DNA of 33,527 bases from positions 1 through 33,527 of IMG/VR virus record IMGVR_UViG_3300033143_000672, one strand, 5' to 3'. Every line of letters begins with the position of its first letter. Positions within the stretch are counted from its first letter, which is position 1. This document shows, piece by piece, positions 7,737 to 17,000 of this stretch. Source of the stretch: a virus. The translations under genes and the position numbers were made by a program. The notes beneath the pieces were generated by a model that was given only the letters and a program-made list of their open reading frames with translations, did not search any database and was not told the origin of the DNA.

Positions 7737-8171
7737 ATGTCAAAAAGAAGTAAAGTAGTAAACGCATTAGTTACAAAGTTAAAATTAATAAATGGTACTG
7801 CCCCATATTCATCTAAATTATTTAATAATGTATTTAATAAATTAAAGTTTTGGGATGAGATAAGTGATTACCCTAGTGTATTCTTAAACGCAGGTGCAGA
7901 AGCTCGCGATTATTTACCCGGGGGTTTTAAATGGGCATACTTAACAGTGACTATAAGAGTATATGTTAAAGATGAGAACCCAGAAGCGATGTTAGAAACA
8001 ATCTTTGAAGATATTGAGTACGTAATAGATAACAACGGAAATTTAGAATACGAAACAAGTAGTTTTATAGAGGATATGAAAATATTATCAATAAACACAG
8101 ATGAAGGTTTGCTTGCCCCTAGAGGAGTAGGTGAAATAACCTTACAAATAATGTATGATTTACAGACATAG
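7737..8171 (+). CDS. Tail terminator / tail completion protein
   Basis: The 144-residue protein has the size, position and pattern of tail terminators (lambda gpU-like), which cap the tube and join it to the head. It shows an N-terminal helix, PSVFLNAGAEARDYLPG, beta strands (AYLTVTIRVYVKD), a helix (LETIFEDIEYVID), and the C-terminal segment with TDEGLLAPRGVGEITLQIMYDL, which recurs in siphovirus tail terminators. It lies immediately before the tail tube gene. The start is the ATG one base after the HNH stop, with GAGG at 7724-7727. That ribosome site falls within the HNH coding end, consistent with the HNH gene having been placed just upstream. Confidence 0.72.
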   Translation: MSKRSKVVNALVTKLKLINGTAPYSSKLFNNVFNKLKFWDEISDYPSVFLNAGAEARDYLPGGFKWAYLTVTIRVYVKDENPEAMLETIFEDIEYVIDNNGNLEYETSSFIEDMKILSINTDEGLLAPRGVGEITLQIMYDLQT

Positions 8172-8186
8172 ATAAAAATCTATAAT
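8159..8186 (+). promoter_or_regulatory. Possible sigma70-type promoter for the major tail protein
   Basis: TTTACA (8159-8164) and a perfect TATAAT (8181-8186) are separated by 16 bases. They straddle the end of the tail terminator gene and lie 26 bases before the tail tube ATG. Together with the terminator at 9661 this would make the tube gene its own transcription unit. The genome is AT-rich, so chance matches are common; the sequence alone does not prove activity. Confidence 0.4.
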
Positions 8187-8212
8187 TAAACATACAATAG
8201 GAGAACAAAAAA

Positions 8213-9649
8213 ATGGCTAGAAGTTTAGCGAGAAATACGAAAGTATACGCATCTACCCTAACTAAAGCACAGTTAATAGCTGATTCTTTACCAGATAATA
8301 CAAATACTTTTGAAATTAAAGTATTAGATGGATATTCTTTCTCACAAGATACTACCACACAAGAAATTGGTATTAATGAAGCTGGTGATACACCAGTTCG
8401 TGGTACTCGTGGGTTTAATACTGCACTTAATCCAGTGGACGTTTCTATAAGTACTTATGTTAGAGCTTATATTGATAGCGTTCATGATACTGATTACGGT
8501 GAGTGTACAGAAAAAGTTTTATGGGCTAGTGCTATGGGTACTTTAACTGGATTTACCAATAGTGCAACTGCTGGTTCTGAGACTGGGGTACATACATATG
8601 ATAGAACAAATGGTGCTGGCACCGAAGATATTATATTTAATCTTACAAGTTCTAATGCTAATGCATTATTACCACTAACTCTAGTATTTAAGTTAGATGA
8701 TACTTGTTATATTGTTGAAGATTTTAATGTATCTACTGCTGAAGTAGATTTTAGTATTGATGGTATTGCTACTATTAACTGGAGTGGCTTTGGTTCTACC
8801 TTATCAGAAAGTGAAGCTTTATGGGCCGTAGTCGATGCTTGGGTAACAGATGGTACAGACTATATGGCAGTACCATCAACTACAGCTAATACTTTTATTA
8901 GAAATAAATTAAGTACTTTAGTATTAACAGATAACCAAGTAGTAGCGTCCCCAGCAATAGCTGCAGATACTTTAGCTTCTACTACAGCTACTACACTAAC
9001 TTTAACAACGGGTGGTTTAGGCACTGCAGATTTATATGTTGGTGGTAGAATTAGAAACACAGGATTAACTCCAGATGAGTGGGTAACTATTGTTTCACAT
9101 ACTGCAACTGTAGTTACAGTTGCCGGTGGGGATGTAGATACATTAGCAGGTTGGGGTACTGAAGCGTGTCAAGCATATTTACCAAGTGAAAATGCTGCTG
9201 TTATTTATAATATTCCTATTACTGGTGCTACTCTTACTATGGAGAATAATACTACATATCTAACACCTGAAGAGTTAGCTGTTGTTAATACTCCTTTAGC
9301 AGGGTTTGCTGGAAACCGAATAACTTCTGGATCCTTTACTGCTTATCTTAACACAGGAGCAGCAGGTTCAGCAGGGTTATTACAAGACTTATTAGAAAAA
9401 ACTAATGATGTATCTAATGACTTTACATTAACCTTTCAAATGGGTGGGCCAAGTACAGTAACTACACTACCTCAAGTATACTTCTTAGTGCCCCATGCAC
9501 AAATAGGTATTCCAACATCCGCAGTAGAAGATGTACTTTCTACCGAAATTACATTTACTGCACAACCTTGGACAGGTAACTCAATTACTGGTAACGCAAC
9601 ATTTGAAGATACAAATGAAATAACAATTCAGTACTTACCTGCAACATAA
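8213..9649 (+). CDS. Major tail tube protein, large T5-like form
   Basis: At 478 residues this is about twice the usual tail tube subunit and close in size to T5 pb6, in which two tube domains are fused and rings are trimers. Residues about 30-75 (EIKVLDGYSFSQDTTTQEIGINEAG, then GFNTALNPVDVSISTYVRA) match the start of tube proteins. Residues about 360-460 (NRITSGSFTAYLNTG, FTLTFQMGG, LPQVYFLVPHAQIGIPTSAVEDVLSTEITF) look like a second tube half. Between them, about residues 240-330 are a Thr/Ala-rich stretch that may be a separate surface domain. TAGGAG at 8199-8203 precedes the ATG. A strong terminator follows, and a possible promoter precedes, as suits a highly expressed virion gene. The two-domain reading is inference from length and pattern. 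Confidence 0.82.
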   Translation: MARSLARNTKVYASTLTKAQLIADSLPDNTNTFEIKVLDGYSFSQDTTTQEIGINEAGDTPVRGTRGFNTALNPVDVSISTYVRAYIDSVHDTDYGECTEKVLWASAMGTLTGFTNSATAGSETGVHTYDRTNGAGTEDIIFNLTSSNANALLPLTLVFKLDDTCYIVEDFNVSTAEVDFSIDGIATINWSGFGSTLSESEALWAVVDAWVTDGTDYMAVPSTTANTFIRNKLSTLVLTDNQVVASPAIAADTLASTTATTLTLTTGGLGTADLYVGGRIRNTGLTPDEWVTIVSHTATVVTVAGGDVDTLAGWGTEACQAYLPSENAAVIYNIPITGATLTMENNTTYLTPEELAVVNTPLAGFAGNRITSGSFTAYLNTGAAGSAGLLQDLLEKTNDVSNDFTLTFQMGGPSTVTTLPQVYFLVPHAQIGIPTSAVEDVLSTEITFTAQPWTGNSITGNATFEDTNEITIQYLPAT

Positions 9650-9660
9650 GAAGCAACAAT

Positions 9661-9689
9661 AGAGGGGGAACGAATCCCCCTCTTTTTTT
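9661..9689 (+). terminator. Intrinsic terminator after the major tail protein
   Basis: AGAGGGGGA (9661-9669) pairs perfectly with TCCCCCTCT (9675-9683) around a five-base loop. A run of seven T (9683-9689) follows. It is the strongest classical terminator on the plus strand and would set the tube gene apart from the chaperones and tape measure. Confidence 0.93.
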
Positions 9690-9714
9690 AATAATATATA
9701 AGGAGAAATACGAA

Positions 9715-10119
9715 GTGGATTTAGCAAAGTTAATAGTACCAAGTAAGACAATTACGGATGAATTTCCAGGATGTGAAGGATTTAACGTGCAGATTGCATA
9801 CCTTACACGCGACGAATTAATGAAATTAAGAAAGAAAGCAATAACTAGTAAAGTTAGTAGAAAAACTAGGGGTGTAGAAGAAGAAGTAGACAGTGATCTA
9901 TTCCAAAAACTATATATTCAAGCTGTAATCAAGGGCTGGAGTGGGTTAAAGTATGAGTATTTAGCAAAAATGGTTCCTGTAGACTTATCAGAAGCTGAAG
10001 GCGACGAATTAGAATATTCTGTAGATAATGCAGACCTTCTAATGAAGAATTGCTCAGACTTTGATAATTGGATTTCTGCTACCCTAGAGGATGTTGAAAA
10101 TTTTACTCAGAGCAGTTAA
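9715..10119 (+). CDS. Tail assembly chaperone, short form (lambda gpG-like role)
   Basis: This 134-residue acidic protein lies between the tail tube and tape measure genes, where long-tailed phages encode chaperones that hold the tape measure during tube polymerisation. The start is GTG at 9715 with AGGAG at 9701-9705; no better ATG exists. A basic patch RKKAITSKVSRKTRG (about residues 39-53) precedes an acidic C-terminal half. Three codons before its last four residues the mRNA carries the slippery heptamer AAATTTT, allowing a fraction of ribosomes to move into the next frame and make a 260-residue fusion. Function is assigned from position and the frameshift, which is a conserved hallmark of this gene pair. 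Confidence 0.82.
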   Translation: MDLAKLIVPSKTITDEFPGCEGFNVQIAYLTRDELMKLRKKAITSKVSRKTRGVEEEVDSDLFQKLYIQAVIKGWSGLKYEYLAKMVPVDLSEAEGDELEYSVDNADLLMKNCSDFDNWISATLEDVENFTQSS

Positions 10120-10161
10120 ATTTAGTAGAGGCTAAACTGCAAAATTTTTACGAAAACTCTA
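10086..10161 (+). other. Programmed -1 frameshift signal in the tail chaperone genes
   Basis: The heptamer A-AAT-TTT (10098-10104) fits X-XXY-YYZ in the reading frame of the upstream gene. After slipping, the frame is open to 10496. A hairpin starts seven bases downstream: GCAGTT 10112-10117 with AACTGC 10135-10140; an alternative form adds TTTAG 10121-10125 with CTAAA 10132-10136. Its loop TAGAG (10126-10130) could also pair with CTCTA (10157-10161), making a pseudoknot. AGAGGA (10086-10091) just upstream could act as the ribosome-pausing SD element known for dnaX-type sites. Heptamer, frame relation and spacing are seen directly; the extra pairings are weaker. Confidence 0.8.
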
Positions 10162-10496
10162 CAGTTAAAATGACCAAGGCTCAGTATCTATTAATGTGTG
10201 AACAAATGGGTACTGAGCCTTTGGCCGAAGAAATTCCCGCAGATTATGAGGATTTTCCTTATGCGGTGCAATTAGCAATGAATATTTATTCTATACTACC
10301 AGACCGCTGGGAAGGTATGTCTGGTACGTATATGGGTAAAGACTTAAATATTTTTCCTTATCTATGCAAAGTATATGCTGTAGATTGGGAAACTCAAATT
10401 TTACAATTTGTACTTTTGATTGATAGGATTATATCAGAGATACGAAGTAAAGCGCAGAAGCAGAAGGCAGCTAAAGCAAAAAGGCAAAAAACTTAA
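10098..10496 (+). CDS. Tail assembly chaperone, frameshifted C-terminal part (gpGT-like)
   Basis: This frame is open from just after a stop at 10095-10097. With a -1 slip at 10098-10104 it continues the upstream chaperone as ...DVEN-FYSEQLNLVEAKLQ..., giving a fusion of 260 residues from 9715 to 10496. A later ATG at 10170 could start a 108-residue protein, but it has no ribosome site and would leave an unexplained open frame before it. The C-terminal part contains MTKAQYLLMCEQMGTEP, a helix, and a basic, Lys/Ala-rich end. In lambda the equivalent T domain binds the tail tube subunit while the G domain binds the tape measure. The stop overlaps the ATG of the tape measure (TAATG). Confidence 0.8.
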   Translation, partial: KFYSEQLNLVEAKLQNFYENSTVKMTKAQYLLMCEQMGTEPLAEEIPADYEDFPYAVQLAMNIYSILPDRWEGMSGTYMGKDLNIFPYLCKVYAVDWETQILQFVLLIDRIISEIRSKAQKQKAAKAKRQKT

Positions 10497-10996
10497 TGGC
10501 AAAAGGTGACATAAAAAGAACGTATGAGTTAAAGGTAGTAGCTAAAGGGCTAGAGCAAGTAGTTGCTCAATTAAAAACTTTAAATAAATCTGTAGGTGCA
10601 GATACAAAAGCTAAAACCGAAAATGTAAAAGCCACAGAAAAAGTAAATAAATCTAGAGATAAATGGCTTAGAAAAGAAAAGGGTGTTAGCGGCGCTACTA
10701 GTAATAGCAGCAAAGCATTCTCTAAAATGTCACAAGGAATGACAGGCACTCTTGTGCCTGCATATGCGACTGTAGCCGCAAACGTCTTCGCCTTAACAGC
10801 TGCGTTTGGCGCGCTTAAGCGTGCTGCCGATTTCGAAATTCTTGTTAGCTCTGCTGAAGCTTTCGGGGTTCAAACTGGTAGATCCCTTATAGGTGTTGCT
10901 GAAAATATGAAGAAAATTACTGGTGGGGCTATAAGTATGAAGGAAGCTTTAACCCAAGCTTCTATTGTTTTGATAATAAAACTATTGAGGATTTAG
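10496..10996 (+). CDS. Tape measure protein, N-terminal part before a frame break
   Basis: This 166-residue frame starts at an ATG overlapping the chaperone stop. It shows the typical tape measure start: a basic region, a Lys-rich coiled stretch, and then a hydrophobic segment with ALKRAADFEILVSSAEAFGVQTGRS and ISMKEALTQASI (about residues 142-157). From about residue 159 the translated sequence (VLIIKLLRI) no longer fits the family. The continuing sequence FDNKTIEDLATVAKN is found in the -1 frame from about 10967 and runs into the long downstream frame. No slippery heptamer is present at the join. A lost base in the TTTT run near 10968, or a short deletion of about ten bases, would explain it; a sequencing or assembly error is also possible. 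Confidence 0.8.
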   Translation: MAKGDIKRTYELKVVAKGLEQVVAQLKTLNKSVGADTKAKTENVKATEKVNKSRDKWLRKEKGVSGATSNSSKAFSKMSQGMTGTLVPAYATVAANVFALTAAFGALKRAADFEILVSSAEAFGVQTGRSLIGVAENMKKITGGAISMKEALTQASIVLIIKLLRI

Positions 10997-11049
10997 CTAC
11001 TGTAGCAAAAAATGCGTCACTAGCATTAGGGGTTAACCTAACAGATGCT

Positions 11050-14000
11050 ATGAATAGAGTATTTAAGGGTGCTATTAAAGCAGAGCCTGAACTACTTGAT
11101 GAATTAGGTATTATACTTCGCTTAGACCCTGCCGCACGTAAGTATGCTGCTACACTTGGTAAAACAGCCAAGGAATTAACTACGTTTGAAAAACAACAAG
11201 CCATTGTTAATGAAGTATTAGCACAAGGTAACGAAAAGTTCGCAGAATTTGGAGATATTGATACTAACCCATTTGATAGACTTGCATCCTCTTTTGCAGA
11301 TATTACAGTACATTTAACTACTATGCTTAGTTTACCTATTATTGGTATATTAGAATTTTTTACAGCTAATACAAAAGCGCTTACTGCAGCGATATTACTA
11401 TTTGCAGCATCTATAACTAAAAAAGCGTTTCCTGCACTTTCAAATTTAGGCGGTGCAATGTCTGATTTTCTAGAAAGAAAAACAGCGGGAATAAATAGTG
11501 CATTAGGAAAAATAAGTACTAAGTTAATAGCACTAGGCAAGACTAATAGTAAAGTTACACAAACCTTCGCACAAAATAATGCTAAACTAGGTAAAAGTAT
11601 TCAAGAGTTTGCACAGAAAAGAGTTGAAGCATTACAGAAAGCAGGAAAAACAGTACCAAAGGGAATGCAAGCATTATCCGTGTTACCACCAGGTACTTTA
11701 GAACAATTTAAAAAGGCTTTACAAGTATTAAGAATACCTATTGCAAGACTTAATAATGGGTTAGAATCTATAGGCCTATCTGGTCAAGCATCTGCTGCGC
11801 AGATGGAAGGTTTTGCCGCAGGTGCGCAGAAAGCACTATCTAAAACAGCTGTGCAAGCTAATCTAACAGGTAATATATTTGCTAATATGTTTAATATTAT
11901 TAAGATTGGGGCTTTTCAGGCTACGTCTTCTTTACTAACTTTTTCTAACGCGGTATTAAACTCTACATTTAGTGCTGGAATTAAAACTTGGGAAAATGGA
12001 TTAATGGGCTTTGTTGCCTCCATGAAGAATGCTAGTGCAAAAACTGGATTATTTACTAAATCCTTTTCTTTATTAGGTGCAGGTATAGGTGGTGCTGCAG
12101 CTGGTCTATTACGTATGGTACCTACTATTGCTGGTATTACTATAGCATTCTCTATACTTAGTACTGCGTTTAATTTCTTACGGGATTCTTTTTCTGATAA
12201 TAAAGGTGCAAGGGAAGAATTTACATCCTCATTGGAGTCACAAAGAAAAGTATTAGATAAGACTGCAAAAAGTACTATTTATTATGAAAAAAGTCTAAAA
12301 GGATTACCAAAAACATTAGATAATATAAATAAGCAACTAGAAAACCAAAAAAATAATTTAAGTGAAATACGCGCAGGATTAGATGAACAAATTAGAAGTT
12401 TAGATGCTCTTAAAGGGGTAGGCTTTATATCGAATTTAGCAGATATATTTGGTTTAGGGGATTTTGATGAATTCAAAGACCAATTAGAAGATACAAGTGA
12501 AGCTTTAAAGAAGTTAGGCCTTGACAGAGAGGTCTTAGCAATACAAAGTAAATTTGGTAACGTACTAAGATTAAATGAGGAAGAGGCTCGAGCTTATGCA
12601 ACAGCGTTAGAGGAAGTGTCTAAAAAACATACAAATCTTAAGTCTGCTGCACAAGATGCAAATAAGGCTTTACAAGAAAGTTTTAAGGAATTAAATAAAA
12701 ATCTTGTAGATATGCATGGCTCATTACCTAAATTATCGGCCGTTGAAAAAGGTGTATTAAATTTACGCTCAGGACTTGCAGGACTTGCAGGTGCAGACAC
12801 GGATAAAATAATTTCTGCTTTTGATGAAATAAATACTTTTGGAACAAAAAAATTAGGTATTGAAGATACACTTACTGCGCTATCCAAAGTTACTGTTAAA
12901 TTAAGACCGCTACAAAAAGAACTAGATAAGATATTAGAAAGACGTAAAGAGTTACAAGGTGCTACTACATATGGTGGTATACTGCGAGCTAAAAAAGAAT
13001 TAGGAGAGCTAGACGCACAGCAGCAAGTATTAAATACTAATATAAATATATATGCAAAAGAAAGAGCAGCATTAACAGATATAATAATACAAAAAAGTAA
13101 CGAACAATTAGCTATTTTAGATAGAGAGATTAATGCGGAAAAAGTATTAAATGAAGTTAGACGAGAATTAGCCTTTGCACAAGGTGTTCCTACTAATGAT
13201 TTGGAAAGAAGATTGAAGTTATTACGTGCAGTTACTGAAGCTGAAACTACGTATTTAAAAGATAAAATAAAAGCTACTAGTCTTAGTAATACTCAAGCGG
13301 AAGAATCTATAGCTATACTTGAAAAAACCTTAAAAAGCTTGAACTCTCTATCCAAAAAAGACATAGCTAGTATGTCCCTAGAGGGTCAACAAAGTTTAGA
13401 AACAACTAAACTACAAAAAAATGAAGAACTTAGAAAGACACAATTAGCCCAGTTACAATTAGAAAATAAAATATTAGAAGATAAAAATAGAATAACAGAT
13501 CAGTATATAAGCCAAGCTCAATCTATATATAAAGAATTAGAATCTAATAATGAAGCTTCCAGATTAGGATTAGACTATGCTAAGGAACAAACTAATACTA
13601 TACAAACTAAGTTACTGTTAGCTTTAAATAACGTAGCTAAATCTCAAGGCAAGAATACAGAGAAAGCTAAAGTATGGGCTATGGAACAACTAAAATTATA
13701 CGAGGCAACCTTAAGGTATAAAAATTTAGTTAAGGATATAGGTATATCAGCTAACCTTATTAAAGAGGTTGCTTCTATGCGCAATAAGAACAAGGAACTT
13801 GCTTTTGAAACTCAATTTTTAAAGAATAATAATGCAGAGTTTGTCCAAAGAATAGATTTTGAAGAGCAGCTAGCAGAAGCTGTAGCACAAAGAAAATTAT
13901 TAGAATTAGACGATAAAATATTAGATGCTGCAGACACTGGAGATACAACTTCGGAGTTACAACTATTAAAAGATAGAGAAGCACTAGAAGAAAAAATAGT

Positions 14001-17000
14001 AGCGACTAAAGTTGCAGGTCAAAATAAAATTGCTAACTCATATACAAAAGCTCTAAATACATTAAAAGCCCAAACAACTGTAGCATTAGAACAATTAAAT
14101 CAAGAAAGAAACTTAACTACTGCCGGAAAGGCTAGGTTAGAAGTTGAAAAGAAAATTTTAGCATTTAAATTAGCGTATAAAGACCTTACTAAAGATGAGA
14201 TTAATGACTATATTAAGGCAATTTCAAAATTATCTAATATAAGTTTAGCTGAAGGATTTAAGAAAGAAATAGAGTCTATAACTGATAGTTTTTCAGGGTT
14301 ATCTAATATTATAGGTGAAATGTGGGAAAACTTTAATAACCCAGAAATTGATAATGCTACAGCCGCATTCAAAGCATTATATGATATAGGCCAAAAAGCA
14401 GGGGATAACGTAACTAAAGGTTTTGGGCAAGTAGGTATAGCTGTAGGTAACTTCCAGGAAAAGTTAACACTTGCTAAAGGGGATATGGAAGCAGTATCCG
14501 AAAAAGATAAGTTCGCGTTATTACAAGGCGCTATAGGTGGTATAGCTACTGCAATGGGTGAGGGGTCTAAGGCTGCACAAACTTTAACTTCTATAATGAG
14601 TACTTTAGCAACTATTCAAGCAGCTAGTGCTATAATGCAGCAGGCTACGGGTGGGGATGTTTATTCTGCCTTCGCCAGAATGGCAGCGATGGCTAGTGTA
14701 GTAGCTAGTGTATTAAGTTCTGTTAAGATTGCATTTGGTGGTAGTGTTAGTGGTACAGGTACTTCGGATGCGGAAGCATATGAAAAATCAATTGGACGAC
14801 AAGGGTTAGTAGGTGTGGATATGCAAACTAACTCTTTAGTTGATTCTATTGATTCTTTAGTAGATATTGATACATTATTATTCTCTGCTAGCCATGATTT
14901 ACAAATAGCAATAGTTAGACTAGGTAAATCTTTCGCATCTCTTGGTGGACAAACATATAGAGGATTCGGTGAGTTTGATGAACTTTCTGCAATTAGTGCT
15001 GGAAGATCATTTGGTACTGAAATAAGTGGTGTTGGTAGTTTATTTGGTTGGAACTCAGATTCTTGGACTACAGAGTTCAAGGGTTCTGGTGTGCGCTTCG
15101 CAGCTACCGTAGATTTTGTAGGTGATGAAATAAGAACTAGTTTAGATAGGGCAGAATCATATATTTCTACTTTAGTAACTCATGTAGATAAAGCATGGTA
15201 TAGAGGCGATAGGATTACTACTTACTTTAGAACTTCATTTGCTCAATTACCTGGAGATATTAAAACTTCCCTAACCAAATCTTTAGCATATACTGGTCAA
15301 GTTATTACTGGTTTAGTTGAGACCTTAGGTGGTGGCTTAGAAGTTAATATTAGAGAATTATATCAAAACCTAGATGCTATAAATCTACCTGCATTACAAA
15401 TTAGTCTAGCGGGTAAAACTGCAGAAGAGCAGGGTGACGCAATGGCTGCATTCTTTACTAATTTAACTAATAAAACTATTGGTGAAATTATACCTTGGAT
15501 AACTAAGTTCGCGGTAGCTGGTGAAGAGTTAGCAGATACATTAATAAGGTTAGCGGAAAGAACTATTCAAATAGACAGTATATTTAGTACATTAGATTTA
15601 AGTACTGGTGACTTATTAAAGAGTATAACAAGTGGCAGATCACAATCAGCCCAATTAGAGTTAGTAACTGCATGGCAAGAATCCTTACTTTCTAATTTTA
15701 AAGATACCGATGAGTTTACTACAGTATTCGCAGAATTTGGAGAAACAGTATTTACCGAAGCAGAGCGTACAGAAATAGCTTTAAATCAAGCTAAAAATGT
15801 TGTGGCTTCCGGATTATCTGTATTAACTCAACAGCTAGAAGAAATAGGCAGAACTGACATACTTGAAGGTATTGGCGCTGAACTAACTGTTGATAGTTTA
15901 AGAACTTTATTTGATAGAGCACAATCTGAAGGAATATTTTCACCTACAGATGATGGAAAATGGTGGACTGGTACTACAGGTACTACTACTGACCAAACTG
16001 CAGGACTACTTGCTACAATGTTACAACTAGGTAGTGCAATGAAGAGTGTAACGGACGCTACAATAGCATTATCAGACGAAGTATATAATTTAGAGTTGCG
16101 TTACCTAAGGCAAATAGAAACCTTCGGTTTAATTGGTAAATCTTTAGAATTATTAGAGTTATCATTCAGCTTTGAAGATGCAATAAAAGAGGCCGAAGAG
16201 GCAGGGGCAAGTATTGCCTTAGTAGAACAGTATTATGGGTTAGAAAGATTAGATATAATTAGAAAGTATAATCAAGATATTACTGATAGTATCGAATTAT
16301 CACAAAAGAATGTTAGTGATTCTATTTTTAGTATAGTATCTAACTTCGAAGCTTTTGATAATATAACCTATCAAGGTATTAAGTTAGAAAAAATGGCAAA
16401 TAGATTAGCTAGTAGTTTAGCTAACGCCAGTGGTTTAGATGCCTTTCAAGATATCGTATCTATTGGTGATGAATTAGACTTTGAGGACTTATTTGGAAGT
16501 TTAATACAATTTTCTGATTCTGTGCCTGAATCAATAAGCGAACAGATAGACCTAGTAGGTAATCTGAAAGATGCAGTAATGGATAGATATAATATTGAGA
16601 TAAATGCTATAGAGTCAATAAAGTCTCTAGCCTTAGATATATCTGGGTATTTAAAGGAACTACAAGTTTCAGACTTATCACCACTAACAAATGCTGAGAA
16701 ATTAGCAGAGGCACAATCTCAATTCACCTCTAATATGGCGGATATATTTTCTGATAATGTACAGGATTCTGAGCGTGCTAAGTCTGATTTATTAACTAGT
16801 GCTAATACTTTATTAGAACAAGCTAATTCATTCTGGGCGATAGGTCCTCAATATCAAGAAATATTTAACTATGTAGTTAGCAGTCTACAAGACCTAGATT
16901 CTAGTATACTTGAAGAAATCAATAGATCAGAAGAAGCTATTGCTTTAGAAGGACAAACTGATGTACTAAATAGTATACAGGCACAAACTATATCTCAACT

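Noticed and set aside
10955-10990. Tape measure break as a programmed frameshift
   Set aside because: No X-XXY-YYZ heptamer in the upstream frame and no clear stem downstream; an indel or read error explains it better.
10962-11540. 192-codon open frame on the minus strand
   Set aside because: It lies opposite the tape measure gene, whose frame has clear family motifs. It has no ribosome site or neighbour context and reads as a shadow.
14661-15080. 139-codon open frame on the minus strand
   Set aside because: It is antisense to the tape measure, with no start signal and no recognisable protein.
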